From assembly GCF_000725495.1 (NCBI RefSeq), contig NZ_JNZD01000007.1, positions 124,001-188,000 on the forward strand: a DNA stretch of 64,000 bases, written 5' to 3'. The notes under the pieces were generated by a model, which saw nothing but the letters and a program-made list of their open reading frames with translations, was not told the origin of the DNA and did not search any database. The translations under genes were made by a program, and so were the position numbers. Of the stretch, positions 25,859 through 40,800 are shown piece after piece (the first letter of the stretch is position 1; each line of letters starts with the position of its first letter). The stretch comes from Streptomyces aureus (GTDB taxonomy: Bacteria > Actinomycetota > Actinomycetes > Streptomycetales > Streptomycetaceae).

Positions 25859-28800
25859 TTGAGTACACCGCAGCCGCCCGCCGACGACCGTCCGACCAAC
25901 AACGCCGACGGCTTCCTGCCCGGCCTGGACTTCGACGCCCAGGCGCATCGGGGGTCGGGCCGGGCTGCAGCACGCCCGGATGATCCGTTGGCGGGAGAGG
26001 ATGAGACGGGGCACCCGGCCCCGTCCACCAGGTCCAACAGTGCCGAGCAGGCAGGAGAGTTCGACGATGAACCGGTACGGCGAGCAGGCGATGACGCACT
26101 GGAAGGAGCACAAGCCCCAGGCGTTCGGAGGGCTGGAGAACCCGGAGGAGTTCTTCACAGCACTCGGGGAGGAGATCTCGACGGAGATCGAGACGCGAGC
26201 CCGGGAACTGGCGGGTCAGGAGCCGAACGGGGAGGGATACCTGCAGCGCCTGCAGCGGCTGAACACCTCCCGTTTGACGGCGGAGGGCGAAGTGCTGCGG
26301 GAGAGGCTGCTCCTGGACGTGGAGCCGGACCAGGAGTAGCCCAGCCCGGGCCGCGTACGGAGCGAGAGCGGGTCGCGGCGAACATCGCGGCCGTGCACGT
26401 CGTTCTCCGCCTGCGGGCGGAGAACCGGCCGACCACCGATGCCGAGCGGCAGGTGCTCCAGCAGTGGACGGGCTGGGGCGCCACTCCGTACCTGTTTGAC
26501 GAGCGGAAGAAGTTCTCCGCCACGTTCGCGGCCGAACGCGCCCATCTGCGGGACATCCTGTCGGAAGACGAGTACGCCAAGGCCCGCTCCTCGACCCTGA
26601 ACGCCCACTACACCGATCCTGCCTACGCCCGCGTCGTCTGGCAGGCCTTGCGGCGATTCGGCGTGCCGGCCGGAGCACAACTGCGGGTGTTGGAGCCCGG
26701 CGTGGGCGCCGGACGCTTCCTCGCCGATGCCCCCGCCGATGCCGAGATCGTCGGCGTCGAGGTCGACCCCATCACCGCCGCCGTCGCCCGCGCTCTTTAT
26801 CCGAACGCGCAGATCCTCACCGAGTCCTTCGCCGACACGCGCCCACCCGAAGAGGACTTCGACGTCGTCGTCGGCAATGTCCCGTTCGGCAAGTACAAGG
26901 TCACCGACCGGAAGTACAACCCTGGCCGGCGCCACTCGATCCACAACCACTTCATCCTCAAGAGCCTGGAGTTCACCCGGCCCGGCGGCATCGTCGTCCT
27001 GATCACCAGCCGCTACACCCTCGACGGCACCGACCAGACCCACAAGGAGGCCCGGGAGCGGATGGCCGCCCTCGGTGACCTCCTCGGCGCGGTCCGCCTG
27101 CCCAGCGGCGCCCACCAGGAGGCCGCCGGCACGCCGGTCGTGACCGACATGCTCGTCTTCCGGCGCCGCGCCGAGTCAGAGCCCGCCGCCGATGCCGACT
27201 GGCTGGCCATCGAGCCGACCGTCCTGCCCGGCTCCCGGCCGGGCGTGGCACCGCAGCCCATCGAGATCAACAACTACTTCGTGCAGCACCCGGAGATGGT
27301 GCTCGGCACACCCAAGGCCGACATCGCGCGGCACGGTCCCGATCTCGTCGTGCAAGCAGACCAGCAGGTGGACACCGCCCTCGCCGCCGCCTTGGACCAG
27401 GTGGCTCAGCGTGCCCAGGAGACGGGCCGCACTTTCACCGAGCGGATGGTCTTCCACGGGGCGCTGGAAAAGTACGACGGGCTGCTGGAACTCGGGCCCG
27501 AGGGCACCTTCACCGAGATCCGCAACGGCCGGCCCGTCCCGCACGTACCTGCAAAGACGCAGGCCAGGGAACTGCGCGAGCTGATCGGCCTGCGCGATAT
27601 CGCCGTAGCCCTGCTGGACGAGGAGTCCGAGCACCACCTCATCACCCCGCGCATGACGCAGCTGCGGGCCGAACTCAACCGCCGCTACGACGCGTACGTG
27701 GCACGGTTCGGCCCGATCAACCGCTTCAAGGTCAACAACCCTCCTTCCGGCGAAGCCGCACAGGACGACAACGCGGCCGAGCGCCGGACCTACCCGCGCA
27801 TGGGCGGGTTCCGCAACGACCCCTTCGCCCCGTACGTCTTCGCGCTGGAGAAGTTCGACGAGGACCACCAGAGCGCGACGAAGGCCGACCTGTTCGCCAA
27901 GCGGGTCGTTGCCCCGCCCGAGCCGCTGACCCGGGCGGACAGCCCGGAAGACGCGGCACTGATCTGCTGGGACCAGCACAACGAGATCCGCCTCGACGTC
28001 GTGGCCGCCCTGCTTGGCCTGGACAGCGAGCAGGCGGCACGTGAGGCGCTGGGCACCCTCGTCTACGACGATCCGGCCGGCGGTCTGGTGCGCCGCATGG
28101 AGTACCTCTCGGGCAACGTCCGCCGCAAGCTCGCCGCGGCCGAGAACGCCGCGACCAAGGACTCCGCGTTCGCCGTCAACGTCGAGGCCCTGCGCGAGGT
28201 GATCCCCCGCGACCTGCAACCCGCAGAGATCCAGAGCCGGCTCGGCGCCGCCTGGGTCGGCGCCAAGTACGTGCAGCAGTTCCTGCGCGAGATCCTGGAA
28301 GACGACGACATCAAGGTCAGCAACCTCGGCGCCCGCTGGAGCGTCAAAGGCGGAGACACCGCAAGCCTGCTGGCCCGCACCGTCTGGGGGACCCAGGCCC
28401 GCTCCGCCCAAGCCCTTGCCAGCAACCTGCTCAACAACCAGGAAATTCTGGTCACCAGGAAAATACCGCCCGACGGGCAGGTGGTGACAGACCGGCAGGC
28501 GACGGCGTTCGCCCTGGCGAAGTCCAAGCAGCTGGACGACCGCTTCCGGATGTGGCTGTGGGAAGACCCCGACCGGGCCGAGACCCTGCTGCGGTACTAC
28601 AACGACCGCTACAACGCCATCGTCCCCCCGACCTACAACGGCGTGCAGATCACGGCCCCAGGACTGTCCAAGGCCTACACCCTGCACCCCCACCAGAAGG
28701 CCGCGGTCGCCCGGATCCGCGCCTCCAAGCACGGTGTCGGGCTCTACCACGGCACCGGTGCAGGCAAGACCCTCGAAATGATCGTCGGCGGGATGGAACT

Positions 28801-31800
28801 GACCCGCCTCGGCCTCGCCAAGAAGCCGGTCTACGCCGTGCCCAAGGGGGTGTTGGGCCAGTTCCAGCGCGAGTTCCTCCAGGCCTACCCGCGGGCCCGG
28901 ATCCTGGTGGCCGACTCCTCCGACCTCACCGGAGAACGCCGGCACAAGTTCGTCGCCCGCTGGTCAACCGGCAACTGGGACGCGGTCATCATCAGCCACA
29001 CTGCGTTTAAGAAGATCCCGATGTCCAAAGCGGCCCGCCTGGACTACATCAACCGGGAGGTCAAGCGCCTGGAGGCGCACCTCGACAACGCCGATGGCGA
29101 CGACAAGTACACCGTCAAGGACATCGAGAACCAGATCGCCACGCTGAAGGGGCGGATCGAGGACGAACTCAAGACGCCAGGCGACTCGGGCGTGGAGTTC
29201 GAGCGGACCGGCTCGACGTACATCTTCTACGACGAAGCGCACACCCTGAAGAACCTCCGGGTGATCTCCTCCATCCGCGAACTCGCCCTCGAAGGCAACC
29301 AGATCACCGCGGACATGGACATGAAGCTGTCCTACCTGCGCAAGAACTATGGCGGGCGGGTGACGACCCATGCCACCGCCACGCCGGTGGACAACTCCCC
29401 GATGGAGATCCTGACCGCCATCAAATACCTCGCCCCTGACCTGCTACGCGACGAATGGGGCATCGAGGAGGACGACCAGTTCGTCTCCACCTACATTCAG
29501 CCCGTCAACCGGGTCGAGATGAGCCCGGACGGCAACTCCTTCTCCACTCGCGCCCGTTACGCCCGCTACGTCAACCAGACCGAACTCAAACGCGTCTTGT
29601 TCACGGTCGCTGACGTCAAACTCAAGCGCGATCTCCAGCTCGGGGAACCCGCCATCATCGGCGGCGAGATGCGGATCCTGGAGGCCGAAGCCTCTCCGGA
29701 ACTGCGCCAGCACATGCAGTCGCTGGGCAAGCGGATGATGGGCATCCGCCTCGGCAGCCCGGACCTGAAGTACAACCGCAAGGGCAAGCTGGTCGAGGAC
29801 AACACCCTGTGGATTTCCACGGACGGGCGCCTGGCCTCGCTCGACGTACGGCTGGTCAACAAGAGCACCGACGAAGCCCAGAAGGTCGACGTCGCCGCTG
29901 ACGAGCTGTTCCGTCTCTGGCAGCTGCACAAGGACGACGTCTACTACGACGACGACGGCAACGAAGAGTCCAACCGCGGCAGCCTGCAACTCGCCTTCTG
30001 CGACCTCGGCGTGCCCGGCCCGGACAAGGAGTTCGTGTTCTACGAGGCGCTACGCGAGGCACTGACCGCTCGCGGCATGCCGGGCAGCCTCATCCGCTTC
30101 GACCAAGAGGCGAAAAACCCGCAGCAGAAGGCCCGGCTCGACAAGGACGCCCGCGAGGGGCGCATCGCCGTGCTGGTCGGCAGCCGCTCCGGCCTGGGGA
30201 CCGGCCGCAACCTGCAAAAACGCGTCATCCACGTGATGCAGATCGACCCCACCTGGAAGGCCACACCGATCATCCAGAGCCTGGGGCGAGGCAAACGCCA
30301 GGGCAACCAGAACACGGCAATCCACCACACCGCGATCATCACCAAGAAGTCCTACGACCCGTTCCTGTGGCAGAAGGTCGCCACCAAGCAGCAATTCGCC
30401 GAGGCCATCCTCGACATCAACGACACCAGCCGCATCCTGGAAGCCGCCGAGGACGGCGACGACGGACGCATCCCCGCCGGCGTGATGTTCGCCGTCGCTG
30501 CGGACAAGCCAGAGCTGGAAGAGCTGGAGCGCGTCGAAGGCATGCTCGCCAAACTGCGCCTCGACCAGCAGATGTGGCACGACGAGCAATTCGCCTACGA
30601 AGTCACTGGCGAGCAGGGGCGACGGCGTGTCCAGGACCTCACGGCTCACATGCAGGAGGCCCGGGCCGCCATGGAGCGGCGCACCGCCACCCGGGGCGAC
30701 GCCTTCACGATGACGGTCGAGGGCCGCGCCTACGACGAGCGCCGGGAGGCCGGCGAGGCGCTGGCCCAGCGACTTGAACGGCTGGTCCGCTCCTCGGTCA
30801 ACACCGGCGGCCGACCACAGGACGCCGCCGTCGGGGAACTCGGCGGCATCCCGGTCCACGCTCTCGTAGAGCGCAGCTTCGAGGGCCTGATCGTGGGGGT
30901 GTCCTTCCAGGACGCTCCCGTCGACACCGTCTGGCTGTCGGCGAGCGGCCTGGCCAAACAAGACCGCGTCGGCCTCATCCGGAAGCTGGAAAACGCCCTG
31001 GACGGCTTGGAGACCGTTCACGCCAAGGCAGAGCAGCACATCGCGCGGATCGAGGCGAACATCGCGCGGGCCAAGGAGCTGGTAGGCAAGGCCTTCCCGC
31101 AGCAAGCCGAACTCGACAAGATCGAGGCCCAGCACCGCAAGCTGACCAAAGCCCTCGGCGTGCAGGGAGCCGCGGAGGCGAGCGAGCCGGAAGTCCACGA
31201 CGCGGGGGTCACCGAACCCGGCGCCGAGTTGGTCGACGCAGCGGTCCACGACGCCATGGTCATGGCGGGCGGCTCTACCGACGGCTGGGTGGAGGTCGAT
31301 CCGGGGACTCTCAAGCCCGACGACCTGAGCGATACCACCCGCGGATTCCTGGACGCGTTGGCCGACGGCACGCGTGCCCGGGCCATGCCCGATGCCGCGC
31401 CCGCCGGCTCGGATGCCGGTACGACGGAACACGCTGCGGCCGGGGCGGGCGGAGGGCCTGGCCATGTTGCCTCGGCCCCGTGGCCGTATCCGGATGAGGC
31501 TGCCGCCGTTGCGGGTGAAGACGCCGTCTTGGCGGACTTCGCCGCCTGGCAGAACTTGGACGTCGTCGAGGGGATGTCCGGCCAGAGCCAGGAACTGGCC
31601 GGACAGATGGAGCAGTCAGGGCTTGCGCTGGCCGAGGCAATACGCCATGCGCGTGACTCCGCCGACGAGACCCCTGTACCTGGCGGCGATCCGTGGGCCC
31701 TGGATCTCTTCCATGGTCTTGCTCGCGCCTGCGAGGACTTCCTGGCCCACCTGGACTCCCCACGCTTCAGGCCCAACGCGACCGGTCGCGCGATGAGGGA

Positions 31801-34800
31801 CCTCACCGAGCAGGTGGCCCGCTCCGCCCGCGAGCACATCACTTACGTTGCTCCGCTGGAAGGCCGACGGCGCTCTGTACGGCCGACCACAGCACCAGCG
31901 AATCCTTCCTTCTCAGCTCAACCGGCGCCCGGCGCCGCTTCGCCCAACGCGGGCCGACCGTTCGATCCGGACCGCTGGTATCAGCACACCATGCTCGGCG
32001 GGACCCTCAGTGACTCGCGCGGCACGTTCCTCAACGACATGGTTCAACAGCTCGGCCATGACGGGTCGGACGTCGCGATCGAACCGGACGCCACAGGCGC
32101 GGTCGTGATCACCGGGCCCATCGGGTCGGTGAAGGTCACACCGCTCACCGAGGAATTCCCTGCCAGCGTAGCCCAGGCGTACGAGGCAGCCATCGACCAG
32201 CTCCTTCAGGACGCCCAGCGTGCTCTGCGCACCAGCGGCAGCCAGGCCGGTGACCTGTTCGATGCCTGGTTGACCGACCAACTCGAAAGCCGAGCTAGGT
32301 CGTTGAAGGCCGCCCTGGCAGGCGATGGTGACGAAACCGCCTTTCGGCAGGCGATGCGGGTGGGCTTCTATGAGATCGCGCCATGGGCTCATCCGGACAC
32401 GGCCGACCGTCCCCAGCCGGGCCGAGCACCGCAGGAAACCGCGGCCGCAGCCGAACTGGTTGATGCCCCACCGCCGTCCCGAGCCCGCGCAGCCCAAGAG
32501 GCATCAGATGAGCTGGCCTCCGCGTCCGCAGCCGAGCCGGCCGCGAACCCGCCGACCGTAGGAGACGGTCTTCACGACAGCGCGCCTACGGCGGACAGCG
32601 CCCGGACCGTACAGGAAACCTCCGACTCCGCAGCCGAACCGGAGCCTGTCCCGGCGACGACACCACACGCGACCGCCCAGCGACCCGGGCACGTACCGGA
32701 CACTCCCTATACCGACCGGAGCGAGTACTGGGCGGTGGAACAAGCGGCGCTGGCCGACTACCTCGTATGGGCGGCGGACCATGCTCGGCGTCTGCGCAGC
32801 CTGGACCCTGGTGACCTGGCGGATGCACTGAGGGTCGCCGCCGAAGCCGCGATAGGTGCCAGCCGGACGGCCCGGATCGCCCGCCTGCTCGGCCTGGAGT
32901 CCGTACCTGAGTGGTCGCACCTCCAGCACTTCGCCAACCAATGCCGTGCCGTGATCGAACAGTGGGAGCGGGAAGACGGAAGGAGCACCGAGGGCAACTG
33001 GGAGATCTACACGGGCCTGCGCGACCACGCATCCCGGTACCGCAGCACCGTCGAGGACCGCAGCAGCGACGCCTACCAGCAGTGGGTCCGCTCCCCGGAG
33101 CCTCTCACGCTCGACGAAGACGCCGTGGAATTCATCCCCGGCATCCTCCCGTGGGACCAGTACACCGTCGCCGGGCCCCGGGGCCTCTCCGCGGGCCCGG
33201 TCAGCGGCCGTGACCTCGCGGCCGGCCTGGCGCAACTTGCCGCCGACGGTACGGACCTGGAAGAGACCGAAGACGGACTCGCGGTCTCCGGCCCCGGCGG
33301 CGTCCGGTTCTCCGTTCAGCTCGCTACAGGCCAACCGGCCACCCCTGCACCGGCGTCCGCCGCGACGACCACACCAGCACCGCAGCCGGCGACGAGCACC
33401 GTCCCCTCGCCGGAGCCGGAGTCGACAACCGATCCGCGGACCGAGACTCCCGTGGCCGCAGCCTTCGCCCCGCTGGCCGGTGCGGGGGGCGAGGGCCTCG
33501 GCTCGGCGCTGCCCCAGGTGGCGAATCTGGCGATCGTCCTCGAAGGCTACGCGCACGCTGCGGAACTGGTCGGTGGACGGCACTACGTTGCTATGGCCGC
33601 CGAGCAGCTCCGGGACGTCCTCGCGCAACACGAGGGCGACCACCCGGGCCCGAAACCGGCACGCCACGCGGCGGTCGCGGCGGTCGCGGCGATCACCGGG
33701 AGTGAACCGAGCACGCCCGCCGACGTGTTCAGCCTGTACGACCGCCTCGCCGAAACCGCTGTACAGCTCGCTGACGACCCCCGTCACGACGTGAGGGCGG
33801 CTGCTCAGAAGGCCGCCCAGTACACGGAGCGCCACCTAGCGCGCATGCAGGCACGACGAAGCGACCTCGCCGACCTGCTCCTGGACGCATCCGACCTCGA
33901 CGACGACCACACCGCCGTCCTCGACCACATCGACCCCCTCCGGCTGACAGCTCCCTGGTACCAGGACAGCGCCGAAATCGCCCGTGCTCTGTCTGACATC
34001 TTCGACAGCTTCCCGAAGTGGCCGCACGCCTACGACGACCACGGCGGGCCGTACTCGGACCAGCTGCGCGGAACCATGCTCATGCTGCGCCGGCCGCACG
34101 ACACGGTCGCCTCAGCCCTGACTGACTGGATGGAGGTCACCTCCTACGCCCTCGGTGCCGCGCAGGAGGCCGAGGACGGAGTCAGCCGGTACGCGCTGCG
34201 CGACCTGGCGCGCAAGGCCTTCCAGCACCACCAGCGCCTGGCGGCCCACGAGCTGGGCATGGAGGAGACTCCGTACGAGGCGGCCGACGACTTCGTCGGA
34301 GGCGCCAACAAGGCGGAATCCGCGTGGAACAGGTGGATGGCGACCGATACCGCCAAGGCGCTGCTCGACAGCACGCCTGAAGGGTCGGCCGCCCGCGAGG
34401 CCCTCGACGCTGCCCGGGACACCCGGTATGCCGCCGATTTCGTCACGCTCGCCGCCGAGACCCTGGACGAGGTCAACCGGCACGTGACGGCGATGGCGCA
34501 CGCAGCGTACGACCTGGTGCTGAGCCTGCGCTCCAGCGACTACCGGCACCCCGACGACGCCAAGCGGCTGGGCGACCTCGTCCGCTATTCCTACGAACAC
34601 GCGGTCGCCTGCCGGGCCTCCACCGAGCGCCCGGAGACCGTCGCGGCCGTGCAGGCAGGCGTTGCCCAGCGCCGTCGGCGGCTCGACGCCGAACATGTCC
34701 CCGCCCCCGAGCCGCAACAGACCCCTCCGCTCACCGACACCGCCCTGGAGATCGAGCACCACTACCGGGGCACCGTGGTCCGCGGCACCACCAGCGAGGA

Positions 34801-37800
34801 CTCCGACGCGCCCGTGCGTGCTGCTCTGGACCGCCACAAGTTCCGGTGGAGCCGCAACCAGGGATTCTGGTACCTGCGGCGCAATATGAGCCGGCCCACG
34901 CGGGACCTCCACGTACGGAATCTCACCGACGAGCTGACCCGCATGGGACGCCGGTTCCGCATGGTCGAGGAGCCCGAGCAGGACACGGCTCCCGAGATCG
35001 TCATCCCCGTTGGCCAGCCGTACACGTCGAAGGAGGATGCCCAGCACGACTTCTGGGAGATGTACGGCGCGCTGTCAGGGCTGAAAGACACCCCTGCGGG
35101 CCGACGTCTGATCGGACGGGGCCTCACCGACCAAGGAGTGCAGACCCGACCGGACGGCCAGGCGGTCTGGCTGGCCATGGAGGAGCTGTGCGACGGGCCA
35201 GTGGGGCGCGTGAGTGATCCGTTCACGCATCCGGCCGGCACTGTGGTCGAGCGCTGCACGAAGCTCGCCCGCGCCGTCCTGGTCCTCGCCCAGAATCTGG
35301 AGGAGGAGCGCTACCGGGCCCCCGTGGTGATGGGCCATTTCCGCACGATGAAGCAGTACGCCGTGCAGCTGGCCTCGCGCATCACCGCGACCGCCCAGCA
35401 GGGAGAGGACTGGCAGCAGATCTTCGGGACTCCCGCGCTCCCGGCAGCACAGACCGAGGGCGAACGCTCGGAACCGGTCGGACAGGAGCCCGCCCCCACA
35501 CCGGACAGCCCCCGTCATTCCGACGTGCGCGAGGACGAGCAGGCCTCCGTGCCGACCGGCCAGACGGCTGGGTACGAGCCGACAGCGGTGCAGCAGCGGC
35601 GCATCGAGATCACCGTGGCGGCCAGGAGCGCCGCGGGACACCTGCTGGTCAACGTCTCCATCCCCGCCGAGCGCACCGGCGCCGCCCAAGAGGTTCCCGA
35701 CCTGCGCGGCGCCGACATACCAGGCCTGACGCTGCCCGCGCATGCCGCGCTGCCCCTCCTGAAACGACCGGCGAAACTCTCCGACTCACTCGTGTCCGAC
35801 GAGGAGGTCGACGCCTGGCTCAGCGAGCACCTGCCCGACAGCCCGGTAGCACCGGCCTGGAACGCTCCCACCGTACGCACGGTGATCCAGCGGACGGTCC
35901 GCGATCTGCTGCGCGACTCCATGGCCCCCGACCCCGAGGACGTCGCGGCCTGGCTGGTGAACACGGCGAGCGAGAACCCCGCTCTGGTCCAGGCCGCGCA
36001 CGCCAACGAACAGGCCGACTTCCTCGCTGTCTTCGCGACCGCCGCCGACGAACTGATCACGGATGGCGGCTCGGAACACCTGCTGTGGACCTACCTCAAG
36101 GAGGACGGACGCCGCCAGGTCCTCGATCTGGCAGGCCCGCGCGCACACCGGCAGCTGCGTGTACAAGCCGCAGCCCCCGTCCCGCAGGAGCCAGGCCCGC
36201 TCGTCCCCGATGAGCAGCCGGCGGCTTCCCCCGCTGACGGCGCGAGCGAACGCGAGCGGAAGCGAGCCGAGTTCCAGGCCGAGAGCGCCCGTTGGTCCGC
36301 CGCGATGCGCGACGACGCCCAGGAACGGGCTGTGCGAGCGGCCGTCGCCGATGACCATCTGCGGGCGCTGCTTGTGGACGGGCGGCCCCGCGAGGAAGCC
36401 CGTCAGTTGTTCATGGCCTGGCTCGGCGCCGCCGATCTGTCGGCAACGGGCGCAGGAGGTGACAGGTTCCGGGACTGGTTCCGCCACGACCGCCAGGGAG
36501 TGGAGGAGCACTACGCGGAAGGCGCCTTCGAGCAGGTGTACGCAGCCGTGGCCGCAGCGCCGACCGATCAGCCCGCCGAAGCAGGCGTGGCCCGCCAAGC
36601 TGGCGCGGCGACGGCCGAATCGGCGACACCATCTGCCGCGAGCAAGAGTCAACAGAACACTGCTCCGCGCGACAGTAGCGCCGCCGAACCCTCGGCACAG
36701 GCCGTCAGTGAGGCCTCGACCGGTACACCCACCGGGTCCTCCCTGACCGAAGAACACCTGCACTCACTGCCCCTCGGTCCCGAGCACCGCCCCGGTGAGG
36801 ACGTCCGTCTCGCCGTCCTGGCGACACTGCCCTTCCGGGACGGGCAGGTTCGCGACGTGCTCCTGCTGCTGCAACAAGTGGAGGACGACGGCGACGATCT
36901 CCTCGTGTACGGGGCGCAGATCGTGCCGGCAAACGATCACGTCGTCAGCAGCGTGGATGGCCGCTGGGTCCCTGAAGACCTGCTGTCCTTGCCTGGCTCC
37001 CGCGTACTGCCGCTCGCCCGCCCGATCCCCTGGGCAGAAGCCGAAGCCCTGGCCGCGATGCCGTACAACGAGGCAGTGCGCCGCCTTCCCATGACCGGCG
37101 CAGACGAAGGCAACAGGCACACGCCGGAGGCGCTCGCACCGACCGAGAGCCCCGCCTCTGAAGAGCAGGCAGCCCCGGCCGACGAACAGACCGCTGCGGT
37201 GGTGGCCGCCGACCCGGAACAGACAACCTCTCCTGCCTCCCAGCAGGTCGCTCCGGCCGCGCCCGAACTCAGCGACGCTCAGCAGCTGTTGAGTAGCGCC
37301 GCCGAGCCACTCACCCAGGAGCACCTTCGTACGCTGCCCCGCTACGACGAACGCCCCCCGAACGACGCGGAGATCCAGTTCGCGGTCGTGGCCACCCTCA
37401 CGTTCCCCAACGGCGTGATCCCCGACGCCGTGATCCTGCTTCAGGCCGCTGAGGAAGACAGGCGGTACGGCGACTTGCTGCACGGTGTCCTGATCGCCCC
37501 GGAGAGCAAACTCGCACTCGCCTCCAAGACGGGGTACACGGTGTTCCCCCGTGACCTGTTTCACCGGACCAACGCCCGGCTGCTGCCACTTCAGGGCGAC
37601 CTGACCTGGAAGCAGGTGGAGGAACTCGTCCAGCTCCCCTATGCGCAGGCCCTGGGACGGCTGGCCCTCCCCGCCCCCAACACCCCCTCCACAGGCGCAG
37701 CCGCTGGGGATACCCAGCAGCACCCCGACCAGCCCGAGCCAGGGGCTGCGGCTCTGCAAGAGCTGATCGGCGCCCTCGGCGACCGCGTCGCCATCGGTCA

Positions 37801-40800
37801 CGTCGGCCCCAGCAGCCCCGCACAAGGAGGGAATGCCGCACCGGCTCCGGCGCCGGAACCTACGCCGATGTCCCCGGCTGACGAGCAACAGGAGGAGAGC
37901 GTGACGGCGACCGAGCCGGAGACGGCGGCCGAAGGACCCTGGACGAGCCGAATCAAGATCGTCAGCGACAGGACCGGTACCTACGTCACGGGCACGACAG
38001 GCGCCCCCACGGAAGACGGCCTTCGCGAGCTGTTGAAGCGGGATCGGAACTTCAAGTACGAGAAGGGCCGTTGGCGCTACAACGGCATGCGCGGGCAGAA
38101 AGAACAGGTCCTGGAGGAAGTCCGGGCCTTCCTCGCGGCCCGGGACGCCCAAGAGGGCGCGGTCGCGGCCGTGGCCAGCGGGAAGTACCCGCCAACCGCT
38201 CAGCAGCAGGCGATCATCGATGCGGCCGTCGAGGGCAAGCACGTTGCCGTGCAGGCGCTCGCGGGCACCGGGAAGACCTCAACGTTGGTGATGATCGCTG
38301 CGCAGATGCTGGAGCGGCGCATCGGCTACATCGCCTTCAACCGGTCCATCGCTGACGAAGCGAGCCAGAGGTTCGGTCGCAACGTCACCGCCCGGACCAG
38401 CCACTCCTTCGCTCTGCAGGATCTGCGCAACACCCCCTACCGACACAAGGTGTCCATCGCCGGCTCGCGCAACAGCGGTGCCCGGCGTCCCAAAGACGTC
38501 GCGGCTGCGCTGGGCATCACTGCTGAGATACGGGTTGGCGACCGCGACGGCAACCTCCAGCACGTCGGGCCCGAGGAGATCGCCAAGATCGTCATGGGGG
38601 CGCTCCGCCGCTATCGGCAGAGCGCTGATGCCGAACTCGGGCGCCAGCACCTCGGGGAGAAGTGGGCGCACGTCCCCGCCGCGCGCACGCTGCTGGAGTA
38701 CGCCCGCCGGGCCTGGGCGGACATCGCGGATCCGAACAGCAACAAGATCTTCTTCGACCACGACGACTATCTCAAGATCTGGGCCCTGTCAGACCCGCGC
38801 CTGAACTTCGACACGATCTTCTTCGACGAGGCCCAGGACATCAATCCCGTGCTGAAGAAGGTGATCCAGGACCAGGACGCCCAGATCATCGTCGTCGGCG
38901 ACAGCAATCAGGCGATCTACGAATTCCGCGGTGCCGTCGATGCGCTGCAGGACTGGCCGGCCGACGTGGTCCTGCCCTTGACACAGAGTTGGCGGTTCGG
39001 CCCCGCTGTCGCCGAGGTGGGCAACGCATACCTCGCTCTCCTCGAATCCGACCTCCGGCTGGAAGGCGCACCCACACTCGACACTGTCCTGGGAACCGTC
39101 GAAGAGCCCGATGCGATTTTGACCCACACCAACGTCGGCGCCATCTCCGCCGTCTTCGCCGGGTTCGAGGCAGGCAAGCGCGTGGCACTCGTCGGCGGCG
39201 GCAGGGACATCGAAGACATCGCCCGGGCCGCCCGAGATCTCCAGCAGGGCCGCCGCACCAAGCACCCCGAACTGTCGGCCTTCGAGAACTGGAACGAGGT
39301 CCAGGAGTACGCCGAATCCGACGAGGACGCGACCACCCTGCAGACGTTCGTACGGCTCGTCGACCGCTACACACCCCAGGGCCTGATCAACATGATCCGC
39401 GACCTGGTCCCGGAGGAAGCACGCGACGAGGAAACCCGCCCCGAACTGGTCGTCTCCACCGCCCACAAGTCCAAGGGCCGCGAATGGGACCAGGTCCAGA
39501 TCTGGAGCGACTTCCCCCAGCCCAAGGAAGACACCAAGACCGGCGAACTCATCCTGCCCGCACAGGACAAGCTGCGCCTGGCCTACGTGACGGTGACCCG
39601 GGCCAGGAAACGCCTCGACATCGGCTCCCTCGGCTGGATCCACTCCATCGGCACTCTCGCGGACACCCTCCCCACCGAGATCACTGCCACCCCGGCACCC
39701 GAGCAGGCCGCCCCCGCCCCCGTCGCTGACGAGACCGCCGTCCCCGAACCGCCCCTGCCTCCAACGTCCCCAGAGGCCACGGAGAACCTGACGCCCGACT
39801 CCGTCCCCGAAGAGCAGCCCGAGCGCGCGATCAGCGAGGCGGCAGACACCGAGCCCGCCGCGTCGGTCCGCCAGGCCACTGCCGCCTCCGCGGAGTCTGC
39901 CGACCCTGAGCCGACCGACGACACCGAAACCACGACGGAGGCAACCGCCCAGACCGCCCAGATGGATCCCGGTGCCCAGGGGCAGCCCGAGCAGACCGCC
40001 CCTACCTTGCAGGACCCGGGCGAACCACTCAACGGCGCCGACCAGCCATCCATGTTCGCCGGCCAGGCGGACGACCCGCCCGCTGACGAGCAGACAACCG
40101 CCCCTGCCGCACAGGATGCCGAACCGGGCGTCGCGCCCTTGCCCTGGGACGACCAAAAGATCAAAAAGCGCGGTACGGCAGGAATCCGCCGTGGACAGAA
40201 GAACGAGATCCCCAACCTCGCCCGCGAACTGCGCGAGGCTCTCGGCGACAACCAGGTCCGCGACATCTGGGAACAGGACAACCCCTGGGCCCAGTTCGAG
40301 GAGAACCTCCGGCACACCCAGCACGAACTCCCGCAGCCCGACTCCGCACTGAGCACCCTGGTGACCCAGGCCGCGCAACAACTGCGCGCCCAGATCGACC
40401 AGCTCGCCACTGAGGCCTTCAACGACTTCGAGACCCTGATCCAGGCCCGCGCTGACGACCCGGACCAGCTGACCGAACTCGACACCCAGCTCGCTGAAGC
40501 GCATCGCCTGCCGGAACTCACCGACCCGCTGGTTCGCCAGGCCCTGATCCTCTGCCTGGAGGCCGTGGACGACATCGAGCGCGCAGCGCGCAGCCGCAAT
40601 GTCAGGGCCGCCGCCGCACGGGACGCGCTGGAGCAGGTCATGGGGCTCGCTGGCACCTCGTACAGCCCCGACGGGCAGCAGGTGTGGCCGAACGTCGACG
40701 CGGCTCTGGCCCCGGTCAAGGTACAGGTGGACCGGGCCCGCGAACGCATCGCCGAGTTGCTCAACTCGGCGGTCACCGAACAGTACGCCCGCCTCCGCGG

